DNA from: an uncultured Nitrosomonadales bacterium
GTDB taxonomy: Bacteria > Pseudomonadota > Gammaproteobacteria > Burkholderiales > Methylophilaceae
Assembly (NCBI GenBank): GCA_946481065.1
Contig: CAMLMA010000043.1
Coordinates: 1-13,370, forward strand
DNA: 13,370 nt
Reading direction: 5' to 3'
Shown here: in pieces, positions 1 through 6,480 of the stretch
Position numbering within the stretch: the stretch's first letter is position 1
How the letters are laid out: every line of letters begins with the position of its first letter
The notes under the pieces: model-generated
The model's database searches: none
The model's input: only the letters and a program-made list of their open reading frames with translations
What the model was told of the DNA's origin: nothing
Made by a program: the position numbers and the translations under genes

Positions 1-871
1 CCGGGCCTTCGACGCCTTCCAGCGCCAGGCGCATGCAGCGCATCGCGCCTTCGCCGGACGGGGCGACCATGTCATAACCATCAGAGGTCGCGCCGTAGCC
101 GACCACTTCCGCGTAGATCTTGGCGCCGCGCGCCTTGGCGTGTTCGTATTCTTCCAGCACGACGATACCGCCACCGCCGGAGATGACGAAACCGTCACGG
201 TTGGCGTCGTAGGTGCGCGAGGCTTTTTCCGGGGTGTCGTTGTACTTGCTGGAGAGCGCGCCCATGGCGTCGAACATGAACGACAGGGTCCAGTGCTCCT
301 CTTCACCGCCGCCGGCGAAGATGATGTCCTGCTTGCCGAGCTGGATCTGCTCGACACCGGCACCGATACAGTGGGCGCTGGTCGCGCAGGCGGAACTGAT
401 GGCGTAATTGATGCCCTTGATCTCGGCGCCTGTCGCCAGGCAAGCGGATACGCCGCTGGCCATGGCCTTGGTGACCATGTAGGGGCCGACGCGGCGCACG
501 CCCTTTTCACGCAGGGTGTCGACGCCTTCGAGGATGCTCTCGTGCGAAGCGCCGCCCTGGCCGACGATGAGGCCGGTGCGTACGTTGGAGACCAGCTCCT
601 TCGGCAGCTTGGCGTCCGCGATCGCTTCCTGCATGGCGAGCCAGGCATAGGCGTGACCCTTGGCCATGAAGCGCATGAGCTTGCGGTCGATGAGCGCTGC
701 GAGGTCCAGACCCTTGATCGAACCGGCGACGTGCGAGCGCAGGCCCATCTCGGCGTACTCAGGCTGATAGGTGATGCCGGAACGCCCTGCTTTCAGGCTA
801 TCCAGCACTTCGGATTGGTTGTTGCCCAGGCTGGACACGATGCCCATGCCGGTGACTACTACTCGACGCAT
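1..871 (-). CDS. fabB: 3-oxoacyl-ACP synthase I, KAS I (partial, C-terminus missing)
   Basis: FabB condenses malonyl-ACP with acyl-ACP and, with FabA, makes unsaturated fatty acids in the cytoplasm. The visible 290 residues follow E. coli FabB closely from the first residue ([18 protein letters not shown]). The nucleophile Cys162 lies in [12 protein letters not shown], equivalent to Cys163 in E. coli. Other conserved blocks are [35 protein letters not shown] and GYGATSDG. The two catalytic histidines (near 298 and 333 in the family) fall beyond the left edge, so about 115 residues are missing. I chose the ATG at 871-869 because it aligns with the E. coli start and has a Shine-Dalgarno sequence, GGGAGAG, at 884-878. 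An in-frame ATG five codons upstream overlaps that site. The gene follows fabA after 109 AT-rich bases without a clear terminator, so the two are probably co-transcribed. Confidence 0.96.
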   Translation of the reverse strand, partial: MRRVVVTGMGIVSSLGNNQSEVLDSLKAGRSGITYQPEYAEMGLRSHVAGSIKGLDLAALIDRKLMRFMAKGHAYAWLAMQEAIADAKLPKELVSNVRTGLIVGQGGASHESILEGVDTLREKGVRRVGPYMVTKAMASGVSACLATGAEIKGINYAISSACATSAHCIGAGVEQIQLGKQDIIFAGGGEEEHWTLSFMFDAMGALSSKYNDTPEKASRTYDANRDGFVISGGGGIVVLEEYEHAKARGAKIYAEVVGYGATSDGYDMVAPSGEGAMRCMRLALEGVEGP

Positions 872-980
872 GCAGCGCTCTCCCATGGTGTGCTAAAAAT
901 ACTCCGTATACGCTAACTTTGTTGCATCGCTCGGGTATTTTCAGGCTTCCGTAGTTCTAATAATAAAAAGCTTTAAATAA

Positions 981-1496
981 TTAAAAATTATCCGTGCGGG
1001 TGAATAAGCCCACGCGCAGATCGGTCGCGGCGTAGATCTCGCGGCCATCCAGCTCCATCGTCGCATCGGCGATGCCCATGACCAGCTTGCGCATGATGAC
1101 GCGCTTGAGGTCGATGCGGTAGGTGACCAGCTTGCCGGTCGGCAGCACCTGGCCGGTGAACTTGACTTCACCCGCGCCCAGTGCACGGCCGCGGCCGGGG
1201 CCGCCCATCCAGCCGAGGAAGAAGCCGACCAGTTGCCACATGGCGTCGAGGCCGAGACAGCCCGGCATCACCGGGTCGCCTTCGAAATGGCACTGGAAGA
1301 ACCACATGTCGGGCTTGATATCGAGCTCGGCGATGATCTGGCCGTTGCCGTATTTGCCGCCATCTTCGGTGATGGAGACGATGCGATCGAACATCAGCAT
1401 CGGGGGCAGAGGCAGTTGCGCATTCCCCGCGCCGAACATCTCGCCGCGCCCGCAGCGCAACAACTCCTCGTAGGTGTAACTATTCTGTTTTTGCAT
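981..1496 (-). CDS. fabA: 3-hydroxydecanoyl-ACP dehydratase/isomerase FabA
   Basis: FabA dehydrates 3-hydroxydecanoyl-ACP and isomerises trans-2- to cis-3-decenoyl-ACP, the branch point to unsaturated fatty acids. The 171-residue protein matches the usual 171-172. The catalytic pair is at the E. coli positions: His70 in [14 protein letters not shown] and Asp84 in [13 protein letters not shown]. The reading frame is open up to an ATG at 1559, but the extra 21 residues are not like FabA. The ATG at 1496, giving [18 protein letters not shown], reproduces the family N-terminus and is preferred although its ribosome site is weak. It heads the fabA-fabB pair and diverges from mxaR across a 219-base intergenic region. 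I found no confident promoter on its strand; the palindrome at 1602-1619 could be an operator for either side. Confidence 0.96.
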   Translation of the reverse strand: MQKQNSYTYEELLRCGRGEMFGAGNAQLPLPPMLMFDRIVSITEDGGKYGNGQIIAELDIKPDMWFFQCHFEGDPVMPGCLGLDAMWQLVGFFLGWMGGPGRGRALGAGEVKFTGQVLPTGKLVTYRIDLKRVIMRKLVMGIADATMELDGREIYAATDLRVGLFTRTDNF

Positions 1497-1601
1497 GTGT
1501 TTTACTTTTATTGGGGACCCGATGAATCGGTTGTCCGCTATTTTCGCCGGAAACGACATTCAGCGGAAGCCCTGCTGTCAGAATCGCGAAAAATAACAGG
1601 G

Positions 1602-1619
1602 GTATACAGATCTGTTTAC
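1602..1619. promoter_or_regulatory. Candidate operator: 18-bp near-palindrome in the fabA/mxaR divergent region
   Basis: The sequence GTATACAGATCTGTTTAC has a perfect 10-bp core, ACAGATCTGT, and outer GTA/TAC arms that also pair; only one base pair (T/T) breaks the symmetry. It overlaps the -35 box of the mxaR promoter by five bases, where a bound dimer would hinder RNA polymerase. It could serve a TetR-, GntR- or LysR-type regulator of mxaR, of fabA or of both. The symmetry is directly visible; the regulatory role is inference and no regulator gene is in the window. Confidence 0.4.
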
Positions 1620-1643
1620 ACTTTGTCTCAATGCCGTTAATAT
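1615..1643 (+). promoter_or_regulatory. Sigma70-type promoter for the mxaR cassette
   Basis: A -35 box TTTACA (1615-1620) and a -10 box TAATAT (1638-1643) are separated by exactly 17 bases. The predicted start is near 1650, giving a leader of about 65 bases before the mxaR ATG. This is the best promoter match in the divergent intergenic region. It is predicted by motif only. Confidence 0.6.
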
Positions 1644-1715
1644 CGCCCTTGAATCAAACATAACAAGCTATCATTTCAGCACTCTTCATTCATTTTAAAT
1701 CACGGGATTAAGTCA

Positions 1716-2732
1716 ATGAGCGACCGTCTATTGGCCGACTGGCGCGAGCATGCGCTAAAACTGGAATCGGAAATCAACAAGGTAGTGGTGGGCCAGCAAT
1801 CGCCTATTCGCCTGATCACCACCTCCATCTTCGCGCGCGGCCACGTGTTGCTCGAAGGCGATGTCGGCGTGGGCAAGACCACGCTGCTGCGTGCCTTCAC
1901 ACGCGGCATCGGTGGCGGCTACCAGCGTATCGAAGGCACCATCGACCTGATGCCGAACGACCTGGTGTACCACACCTACCTCGGCGAAGACGGCAAGCCA
2001 CACGTCAGCCCAGGCCCGCTGCTGATGTCGGGCGAGAACCTGTCCGTGTTCTTCTTCAACGAGATCAACCGCGCCCGCCCGCAGGTGCATTCGCTGCTGC
2101 TGCGCGTGATGGCGGAACGTACGCTGACCGCATTCAACAAGGAACATCACTTCCCGCACATGCTGGTGTTCGCTGACCGTAACCAGGTGGAGAAGGAAGA
2201 GACCTTCGAGATCCCATCCGCGGCGCGTGACCGCTTCATGATGGAGATCCCCATCGTCGTGCCGAGCGACAACGACATCATGGAATCGCTGGTGTTCGAC
2301 ACCCGCTTCCACAACGTCGATGCGCTGGTCGATACCGTGCCTGCCGACATCCTCAAGTTCGACGAGCTGAACGCCTTTGCCGGCGTCATCCAGTCCAGCG
2401 TCGAAGCCAGCCCCACCCTGCGCAAATATGCGCTCGAACTGTGGCTCGCCACCAAGACGCCGACCCATTACGGCATCAAGGTCGCTGGCGTGGACATGAA
2501 CCGCCTGGTACTGGCCGGCGCCAGCCCACGCGGCATGAGCATGATGTTGCGTGCAGCCCGTGTGAACGCCTGGCTGCATGACCGCAGCGCCGTGTTGCCG
2601 GAAGACATCCACGCCGTGTTCCATGCCACCGTGGCCCACCGCCTGGTATTCAGCCCGGTCTACGAGATGCGCCGCACGGAGATCGCGCGGGAGATGTTGA
2701 CGGGGATTACTAACGCGATCGCCGCCCCTTAA
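1716..2732 (+). CDS. mxaR: MoxR-family AAA+ ATPase, MxaR-like
   Basis: This is a 338-residue cytoplasmic AAA+ protein of the MoxR family, ATPases that work with VWA-domain partners to mature or activate client enzymes. Walker A is GDVGVGKT at 48-55. The Walker B region is VFFFNEINRARPQ at 111-123, where the MoxR consensus is DEINRAP: the metal-coordinating Asp is replaced by Asn115 (codon AAC at 2058-2060), while the catalytic Glu116 remains. The sensor-1 region (FADRNQ) also departs from the usual ATQNP, and SAARDRF at 168-174 replaces the common AQLDRF. The start follows a weak ribosome site. It is first of six co-directional genes whose order matches mxaRSACKL, supporting a role in methanol dehydrogenase maturation. 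Family assignment is firm; the MxaR orthology rests on context. The stop codon touches the inverted-repeat element downstream. Confidence 0.87.
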   Translation: MSDRLLADWREHALKLESEINKVVVGQQSPIRLITTSIFARGHVLLEGDVGVGKTTLLRAFTRGIGGGYQRIEGTIDLMPNDLVYHTYLGEDGKPHVSPGPLLMSGENLSVFFFNEINRARPQVHSLLLRVMAERTLTAFNKEHHFPHMLVFADRNQVEKEETFEIPSAARDRFMMEIPIVVPSDNDIMESLVFDTRFHNVDALVDTVPADILKFDELNAFAGVIQSSVEASPTLRKYALELWLATKTPTHYGIKVAGVDMNRLVLAGASPRGMSMMLRAARVNAWLHDRSAVLPEDIHAVFHATVAHRLVFSPVYEMRRTEIAREMLTGITNAIAAP

Positions 2733-2852
2733 GACATGTATCAGATCGCCGTTGCCATGTTGTCTTCGTTGCGCGAGCCTTGCCGTACTGAATGTACTGT
2801 CTGCGGCTCTTGCGCCTCGACGCCTCGCATCGGCTTCCCGCTAACATGTCTT
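2731..2852. repeat. Palindromic intergenic element, MITE-like, between mxaR and mxaS
   Basis: The 122-bp segment is bounded by a perfect 9-bp inverted repeat, AAGACATGT (2731-2739) and ACATGTCTT (2844-2852). Its centre is another imperfect palindrome: GCGCGAGCC (2771-2779) and GTAC (2785-2788) face GTAC (2794-2797), GGCTC (2805-2809) and GCGC (2812-2815). Between these, the two halves share related GCCG(T/A)TGC blocks, so the transcript could fold into a long hairpin. It has no coding capacity that I can support and fills most of the gap. The left edge begins inside the TAA stop of mxaR. It could be a small non-autonomous mobile or REP-like element, or an RNA processing or stability structure in the cassette transcript. 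No clear target-site duplication is visible. Confidence 0.6.
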
Positions 2853-2882
2853 TCGACTGACCTCTCCACGAGCATCTGACGC

Positions 2883-3746
2883 ATGTACAACTTCGACATC
2901 AAGGAATTCAGCTACCACATCGGCTGGCGCTCGCGTGGGCGCCACCCGGGTCAGCATTCCAGCACGCAACGCGGCATGGGCATGGAGTTCCGTGGGCATA
3001 CGACCCTGCTCTCCTACCCCGACCCGCGTCGCATCGACATTCGCCAGACCATCCGCGACCCGCTGGAGCAGGTGTATGTGCGCCTGTTCAACCAAAAGAG
3101 TTCGACGCCGGTGTATGTCATCTGCGATCTGTCGGGCTCGATGAATTTCGGCAGCCGCCACCGCAAGATCAAGCTTGCCGCTGAGATCGCCGAATCTGTG
3201 GCGCAGTCCTCGACACGCGCGGCCGATCCGTTCGGTTTCATCGGTTTCGACGAGACCGTTCGCGAAGACTGGGTATGTACCGCTTCGGTGAAACCGCAGC
3301 GCGCGTTCGAACTGACCGAGCGGCTCAAGGAATACCATCCGCATGCGGCCTCGGCCGAGGGCTTGCGCAATGCCTGGCGTTTCCTGCCGCGCGAGCGTTC
3401 GCTGGTGTTCCTGATCTCGGATTTCCATATGCCGTTCGAGCTGCTGGAAGATTCGCTGGCCATGCTCTTGCGTCACCAGATCGTGCCCATGGTGCTGTGG
3501 GATTCGGCGGAATACCGCAACCTCCCAGAGTTCGGCATCACCAGCGTCGCCGACAGCGAGACCGGCGCCCGGCGTACCCTGCTCATGCGCAAGGAACTGC
3601 GCGACAACATCGTGGCCTCGTTCGAAGCCAGGCGTGAAGCGATCTACAACCTCTTCATGCGATTCGACATGCCGCCGTTCTTCGTCGAAGGCGATTTCGA
3701 CGCCGACGCCATGACCGAATACTTTTATCAATTTGTCGCAGCCTAG
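2883..3746 (+). CDS. mxaS: DUF58/VWA-like protein, MxaS-like
   Basis: The 287-residue protein belongs to the DUF58 family that habitually sits beside MoxR ATPases. A conserved N-terminal segment (HSSTQRGMGMEFRGHTTLLSYPDPRRID, shown in part) precedes a VWA-like fold with the MIDAS-type motif DLSGSM (Asp82, Ser84, Ser86) and a later VFLISDFHMP strand (Asp180). I see no signal peptide or membrane segment, so it is probably cytoplasmic and could link MxaR to the membrane-bound VWA proteins. The ATG at 2883 is the earliest start available, because an in-frame TGA lies two codons before it. The ribosome site is weak. The position after the MoxR gene matches mxaS in methanol dehydrogenase clusters; the biochemical role of MxaS is not known. 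Confidence 0.83.
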   Translation: MYNFDIKEFSYHIGWRSRGRHPGQHSSTQRGMGMEFRGHTTLLSYPDPRRIDIRQTIRDPLEQVYVRLFNQKSSTPVYVICDLSGSMNFGSRHRKIKLAAEIAESVAQSSTRAADPFGFIGFDETVREDWVCTASVKPQRAFELTERLKEYHPHAASAEGLRNAWRFLPRERSLVFLISDFHMPFELLEDSLAMLLRHQIVPMVLWDSAEYRNLPEFGITSVADSETGARRTLLMRKELRDNIVASFEARREAIYNLFMRFDMPPFFVEGDFDADAMTEYFYQFVAA

Positions 3747-3764
3747 CCCGAAGCGCCCTATCCA

Positions 3765-4754
3765 ATGAAGAACCCTATAGTCATGCACATGCGATCCAAT
3801 CTCCTAGCCTTGTTCATGCTGGCCCTGCTGCCCGCCAGCCAAGCCATCGCCGAAGAATTGCCGCCGAATATCGAGGACGGCATCGTCAGCATCAAGATCG
3901 TCGAGCCGACCCACAATGTCGGCTACACGGTAGGCGATATCCTCGAGCGTGATATCACCTTGGAAGTGAAGAAGCCTTACAAGCTGATCGACAGTTCGTT
4001 GCCGATCGTTGGCTACGAGAAACGCTACAAAGGCCAGACCCTGGGCGTGGACCTCAGAAGCATCAGCCACACCCAGGAAGACGGCAAGGACAGCACGGTG
4101 CATCACATCAAGCTGGCCTACCAGGTCTTCACCAACAATGTGGTGGCCAAGCATGCCAGCCTGCCTGCCGAGTTCATCCGCCTGATCAAGGACGGCAAGG
4201 TCGCCCAGTACCGTATCCCAAGCTGGGATTTCGTGGTCTCGCCACTTTCCATCTTTGGCCAGATCAAGGTCGAGAATGACATGAGCCCCTACCGCGGCCC
4301 GCTGTTGCTGGACGCCACCCAGGACAAGCTGCGCCTGAAGGGCATGCTCGTGGTCATCTCGCTCTGCCTGCTGGGCTTGCTCTATATCCTTGGCAAATAC
4401 ACCTGGCTGCCGCGTATGGGCGGCCCGTTCGCCAAGGCCTACCGCGATCTGCGCCGGTTGCCGCACAGTCCGGAAGGCTTGCAGCAAGCCGTGTCGCGCC
4501 TGCACCAAGCGCTCAACAAGACGGCTGGGCAAAGCGTATTCAGCGATACGCTGGACGAGTTCTTCGCCATCAAACCCGGTTTTGCCACGCTGCGTGGCGA
4601 GCTCGACCAGTTCTTCCAGGTTTCCCGCCAGGTGTTCTTCGAGCCCGGCGCGACGCAGATCGCAGAACCGCAAGCCTGGCTGAAGAAGTTCTGCCGCCAC
4701 TGTCGCGACTGTGAGCGCGGCCTGATCCCGGACCCGATGACGAAGTCGGCTTAA
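3765..4754 (+). CDS. mxaA: MxaA-like secreted, membrane-anchored protein
   Basis: The 329-residue protein has an N-terminal signal sequence (hydrophobic LLALFMLALLPA at about 13-24, likely cut after SQAIA near 29). A periplasmic domain of roughly 160 residues follows, then one membrane segment at 193-210 (GMLVVISLCLLGLLYILG) and a cytoplasmic helical tail of about 120 residues. This layout and the position between mxaS and mxaC fit MxaA, linked genetically in methylotrophs to Ca2+ insertion into methanol dehydrogenase; it also resembles the partner proteins of Bat-like VWA systems. The start is uncertain: ATGs at 3765, 3783 and 3789 all leave a workable signal peptide. The mxaS stop TAG lies in the same frame 18 bases before the first. 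The identification rests on layout and context more than on motifs. Confidence 0.75.
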   Translation: MKNPIVMHMRSNLLALFMLALLPASQAIAEELPPNIEDGIVSIKIVEPTHNVGYTVGDILERDITLEVKKPYKLIDSSLPIVGYEKRYKGQTLGVDLRSISHTQEDGKDSTVHHIKLAYQVFTNNVVAKHASLPAEFIRLIKDGKVAQYRIPSWDFVVSPLSIFGQIKVENDMSPYRGPLLLDATQDKLRLKGMLVVISLCLLGLLYILGKYTWLPRMGGPFAKAYRDLRRLPHSPEGLQQAVSRLHQALNKTAGQSVFSDTLDEFFAIKPGFATLRGELDQFFQVSRQVFFEPGATQIAEPQAWLKKFCRHCRDCERGLIPDPMTKSA

Positions 4755-4755
4755 G

Positions 4756-4847
4756 TGACGCAGGCATACCCGATGACATCCCTGATGAATCAACAAGTAA
4801 TGTGTTTGCATGCGCAGCAGCGATCTGCTGCTGAGAAGGCTGCGTCA
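4756..4847 (+). repeat. Inverted-repeat-bounded mxaA-mxaC gap with an internal hairpin
   Basis: The gap is bounded by a perfect 8-bp inverted repeat, TGACGCAG (4756-4763) and CTGCGTCA (4840-4847); the last base is the A of the mxaC start codon. Inside is a tighter hairpin, GCAGCAG (4814-4820), loop CGAT, CTGCTGC (4825-4831), directly before the mxaC Shine-Dalgarno AGAAGG (4834-4839). Pairing of the outer arms in mRNA would occlude the start region, so translational control of mxaC or transcript processing is possible. There is no following T-run, so it is not a typical terminator. Confidence 0.45.
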
Positions 4848-5830
4848 TGAGTTTCAGCCATCCCTACGTATTGTGGTTGCTGCCGCTGGCCCTGTTGCCC
4901 TTGCTGCTGGAGCGCGTCCACTCACGCACCTATTCATGGGTCGACATGCTGCCCAGGGACCGCTTGTCGGACCTGGTCGGTATCCTGCTCAAGGTGCTGG
5001 CGGTATTGACGGTATTGTTCATCATCATCGGGCTGGCCGGCCCCCACACCAACGAAGAGCAGATCGAGCGCGTCGGCATCGGCGCACAGATCGGGCTGGT
5101 GCTGGACCGCAGCGCGAGTATGGACGATCCGTTCTCCGGCAGTGAGACCGGCCGTGTGGGCGAAACGAAATCGGTCGCTGCCGCGCGCCTGATCACGAAC
5201 TTCGTGAAATCCCGCCAACACGACATGTTCGGCATGATCTCCTTCAGTAACTCCGCCATGTATGTGCTGCCCCTGAGCGAGAACCGCGACGCCGTGATCT
5301 CCGCCGTACAGGCGACCGCAGGCAACGCGCTGTTCCAGACCAATATCGGTAGCGGCCTCACCAGCGTCGCCGGCCTGTTCAACAAGGTGCCGGACTCCGG
5401 GTCGCGCGCCGTGATCCTGCTCTCGGACGGCGCCGGTCGTATCGACGCCAACACCCAGCAGAAGATCCGCGACTGGTTCGACCGCCTGCACATCAGCCTC
5501 TACTGGATCGTGCTGCGCCAACCCGGCGGCATCAGTATCTTCGACGAAAACTTCAAGCCCAAGGAAGATGCCCCGCTGCCGCCACAGATCGAACTGCGGG
5601 ATTTCTTTAACACGCTGCGGACCCCATTCCACGCATACGAGGCGGAAGACCCAAAATCGCTGGAATCGGCCATGAACGATATCAATCAGCGTGAAAAGAA
5701 ACCGATCCGTTACATGGAAGAGATTCCCGGTAAGGATCTGACCAATATATTCCTGGTGCTGGCCGCGATCACGATCGGCTTGCTCCTGAGCGTAAAATAC
5801 CTGGAGATCAAAACATGGCACTCAGCGTAA
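4847..5830 (+). CDS. mxaC: Membrane-anchored VWA protein, MxaC-like (BatA-type layout)
   Basis: The 327-residue protein has two N-terminal hydrophobic segments (about 8-22 and 47-64), a VWA domain at about 80-270, and a C-terminal membrane segment at about 300-316. This is the layout of BatA-type proteins. The MIDAS metal site is complete: DRSAS (Asp87, Ser89, Ser91), Thr165 in QTNIGSGL and Asp194 in LLSDGAG. VWA domains with an intact MIDAS bind a divalent cation and a protein partner, fitting an assembly role with the MoxR ATPase. In mxa clusters the gene at this position is mxaC, one of the set needed for active methanol dehydrogenase. A good Shine-Dalgarno, AGAAGG, lies seven bases before the ATG. 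The 3' end overlaps mxaK by 16 bases, suggesting translational coupling. Confidence 0.85.
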   Translation: MSFSHPYVLWLLPLALLPLLLERVHSRTYSWVDMLPRDRLSDLVGILLKVLAVLTVLFIIIGLAGPHTNEEQIERVGIGAQIGLVLDRSASMDDPFSGSETGRVGETKSVAAARLITNFVKSRQHDMFGMISFSNSAMYVLPLSENRDAVISAVQATAGNALFQTNIGSGLTSVAGLFNKVPDSGSRAVILLSDGAGRIDANTQQKIRDWFDRLHISLYWIVLRQPGGISIFDENFKPKEDAPLPPQIELRDFFNTLRTPFHAYEAEDPKSLESAMNDINQREKKPIRYMEEIPGKDLTNIFLVLAAITIGLLLSVKYLEIKTWHSA

Positions 5831-6351
5831 GCAAACTCACCTGGGGGTTCAGTATCGTCGCCTTGCTGTCGGCGGCGGGCGCTATCTACGAATTCAACCG
5901 CATCCGGCAGATCGATGCCTTCAATGCCGCGGTGGTGGCCGCCAAATCGCCTGATACCGATCGCCAGAGCTTCGAGGCGAAATTCGCCAGCGCCTACTGG
6001 CTGGCCCGCAACGAGCGCTACAAGGAAGCGACCCTGCTCTTCACGCAGCTGCTCAACAATGCGACGACAAAACAGCGCGCGATCATCCAGCACAATCTGG
6101 GCAACATGTTCTTCCTGCGCGGCCTGGCCATCAATGGCGCCAACATGACGGTGCGTGACGAGACCGAATACCTGTTCCGCCAGGCCAAGACCGCCTATGT
6201 CGCGTCGCTCAAGCTCGACAACAGCCACTGGGGTACGCGCCACAACCTCGACCGTTTGCTGACGATGCTGCCGGCGACGCCGACACCGGGCGTCGGCGAA
6301 TCCGATAATCCGGGTCTGATCATGGGCAACATCCCTGTCGGACTGCCTTGA
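5815..6351 (+). CDS. mxaK: MxaK-like membrane protein with TPR-like helical domain
   Basis: The 178-residue protein has one N-terminal membrane segment (about 8-24) with no obvious signal cleavage site. An alpha-helical region follows whose spacing resembles tetratricopeptide repeats (FASAYWLARNERYKEATLLF near 57-76, and AKTAYVASLKLDNSHWGTRHNL near 124-145, quoted in part), then a Pro/Gly-rich tail. The start is inside mxaC, with a strong Shine-Dalgarno GGAG at 5803-5806, eight bases before the ATG. Size, topology and position between two VWA genes match mxaK, linked to Ca2+ insertion into methanol dehydrogenase. Bat-like systems also pair a TPR protein with VWA proteins. The TPR reading comes from pattern only, and the orthology mainly from gene order. 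Confidence 0.72.
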   Translation: MALSVSKLTWGFSIVALLSAAGAIYEFNRIRQIDAFNAAVVAAKSPDTDRQSFEAKFASAYWLARNERYKEATLLFTQLLNNATTKQRAIIQHNLGNMFFLRGLAINGANMTVRDETEYLFRQAKTAYVASLKLDNSHWGTRHNLDRLLTMLPATPTPGVGESDNPGLIMGNIPVGLP

Positions 6352-6480
6352 GCGCTGCCGTGTCGCCATCCCGCCCTTGCCATGAAGCATCAGCGCGCAG
6401 GTTGCCTGCGCCGGCCCGGCTTGAGGCGGCCTGGCCAAAGCCTATCGCCTACCATTGCCCAGCACTTGTGAGTTGCGCCC
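6352..6480 (+). other. mxaK-mxaL intergenic gap with a GC-rich hairpin
   Basis: This 129-base gap holds a perfect hairpin, GCGCAGG (6395-6401), loop TTG, CCTGCGC (6405-6411). A competing pairing joins GCGCTG (6352-6357) and CAGCGC (6391-6396), and a GGCC-GGCC pair lies a little further on. No T-run follows on either strand, so a Rho-independent terminator is unlikely. The structure may protect or process mRNA ends and so alter mxaL dosage relative to mxaK. No ORF in the gap is convincing, and an in-frame TGA at 6469-6471 prevents mxaL from starting upstream. Confidence 0.4.

Noticed and set aside
140..916. Long plus-strand open frame across fabB
   Set aside because: It is antisense to a clear FabB with catalytic Cys162; the product is compositionally skewed and matches no family I know. 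High-GC codon use keeps the opposite frame open.
872..980. AT-rich fabA-fabB gap as promoter or terminator
   Set aside because: It contains short palindromes (CGTATACG, AAAGCTTT) but no well-spaced promoter hexamers and no GC stem with T-run, so no specific feature can be supported.
981..1559. Longer fabA start at 1559
   Set aside because: It would add 21 residues not found in FabA; the start at 1496 puts His70 and Asp84 at the standard positions.
3804..4811. 335-codon minus-strand open frame opposite mxaA
   Set aside because: mxaA has a signal peptide, membrane segment and operon position; the opposite frame is Gln/Arg/His-rich and typical of shadow translation.
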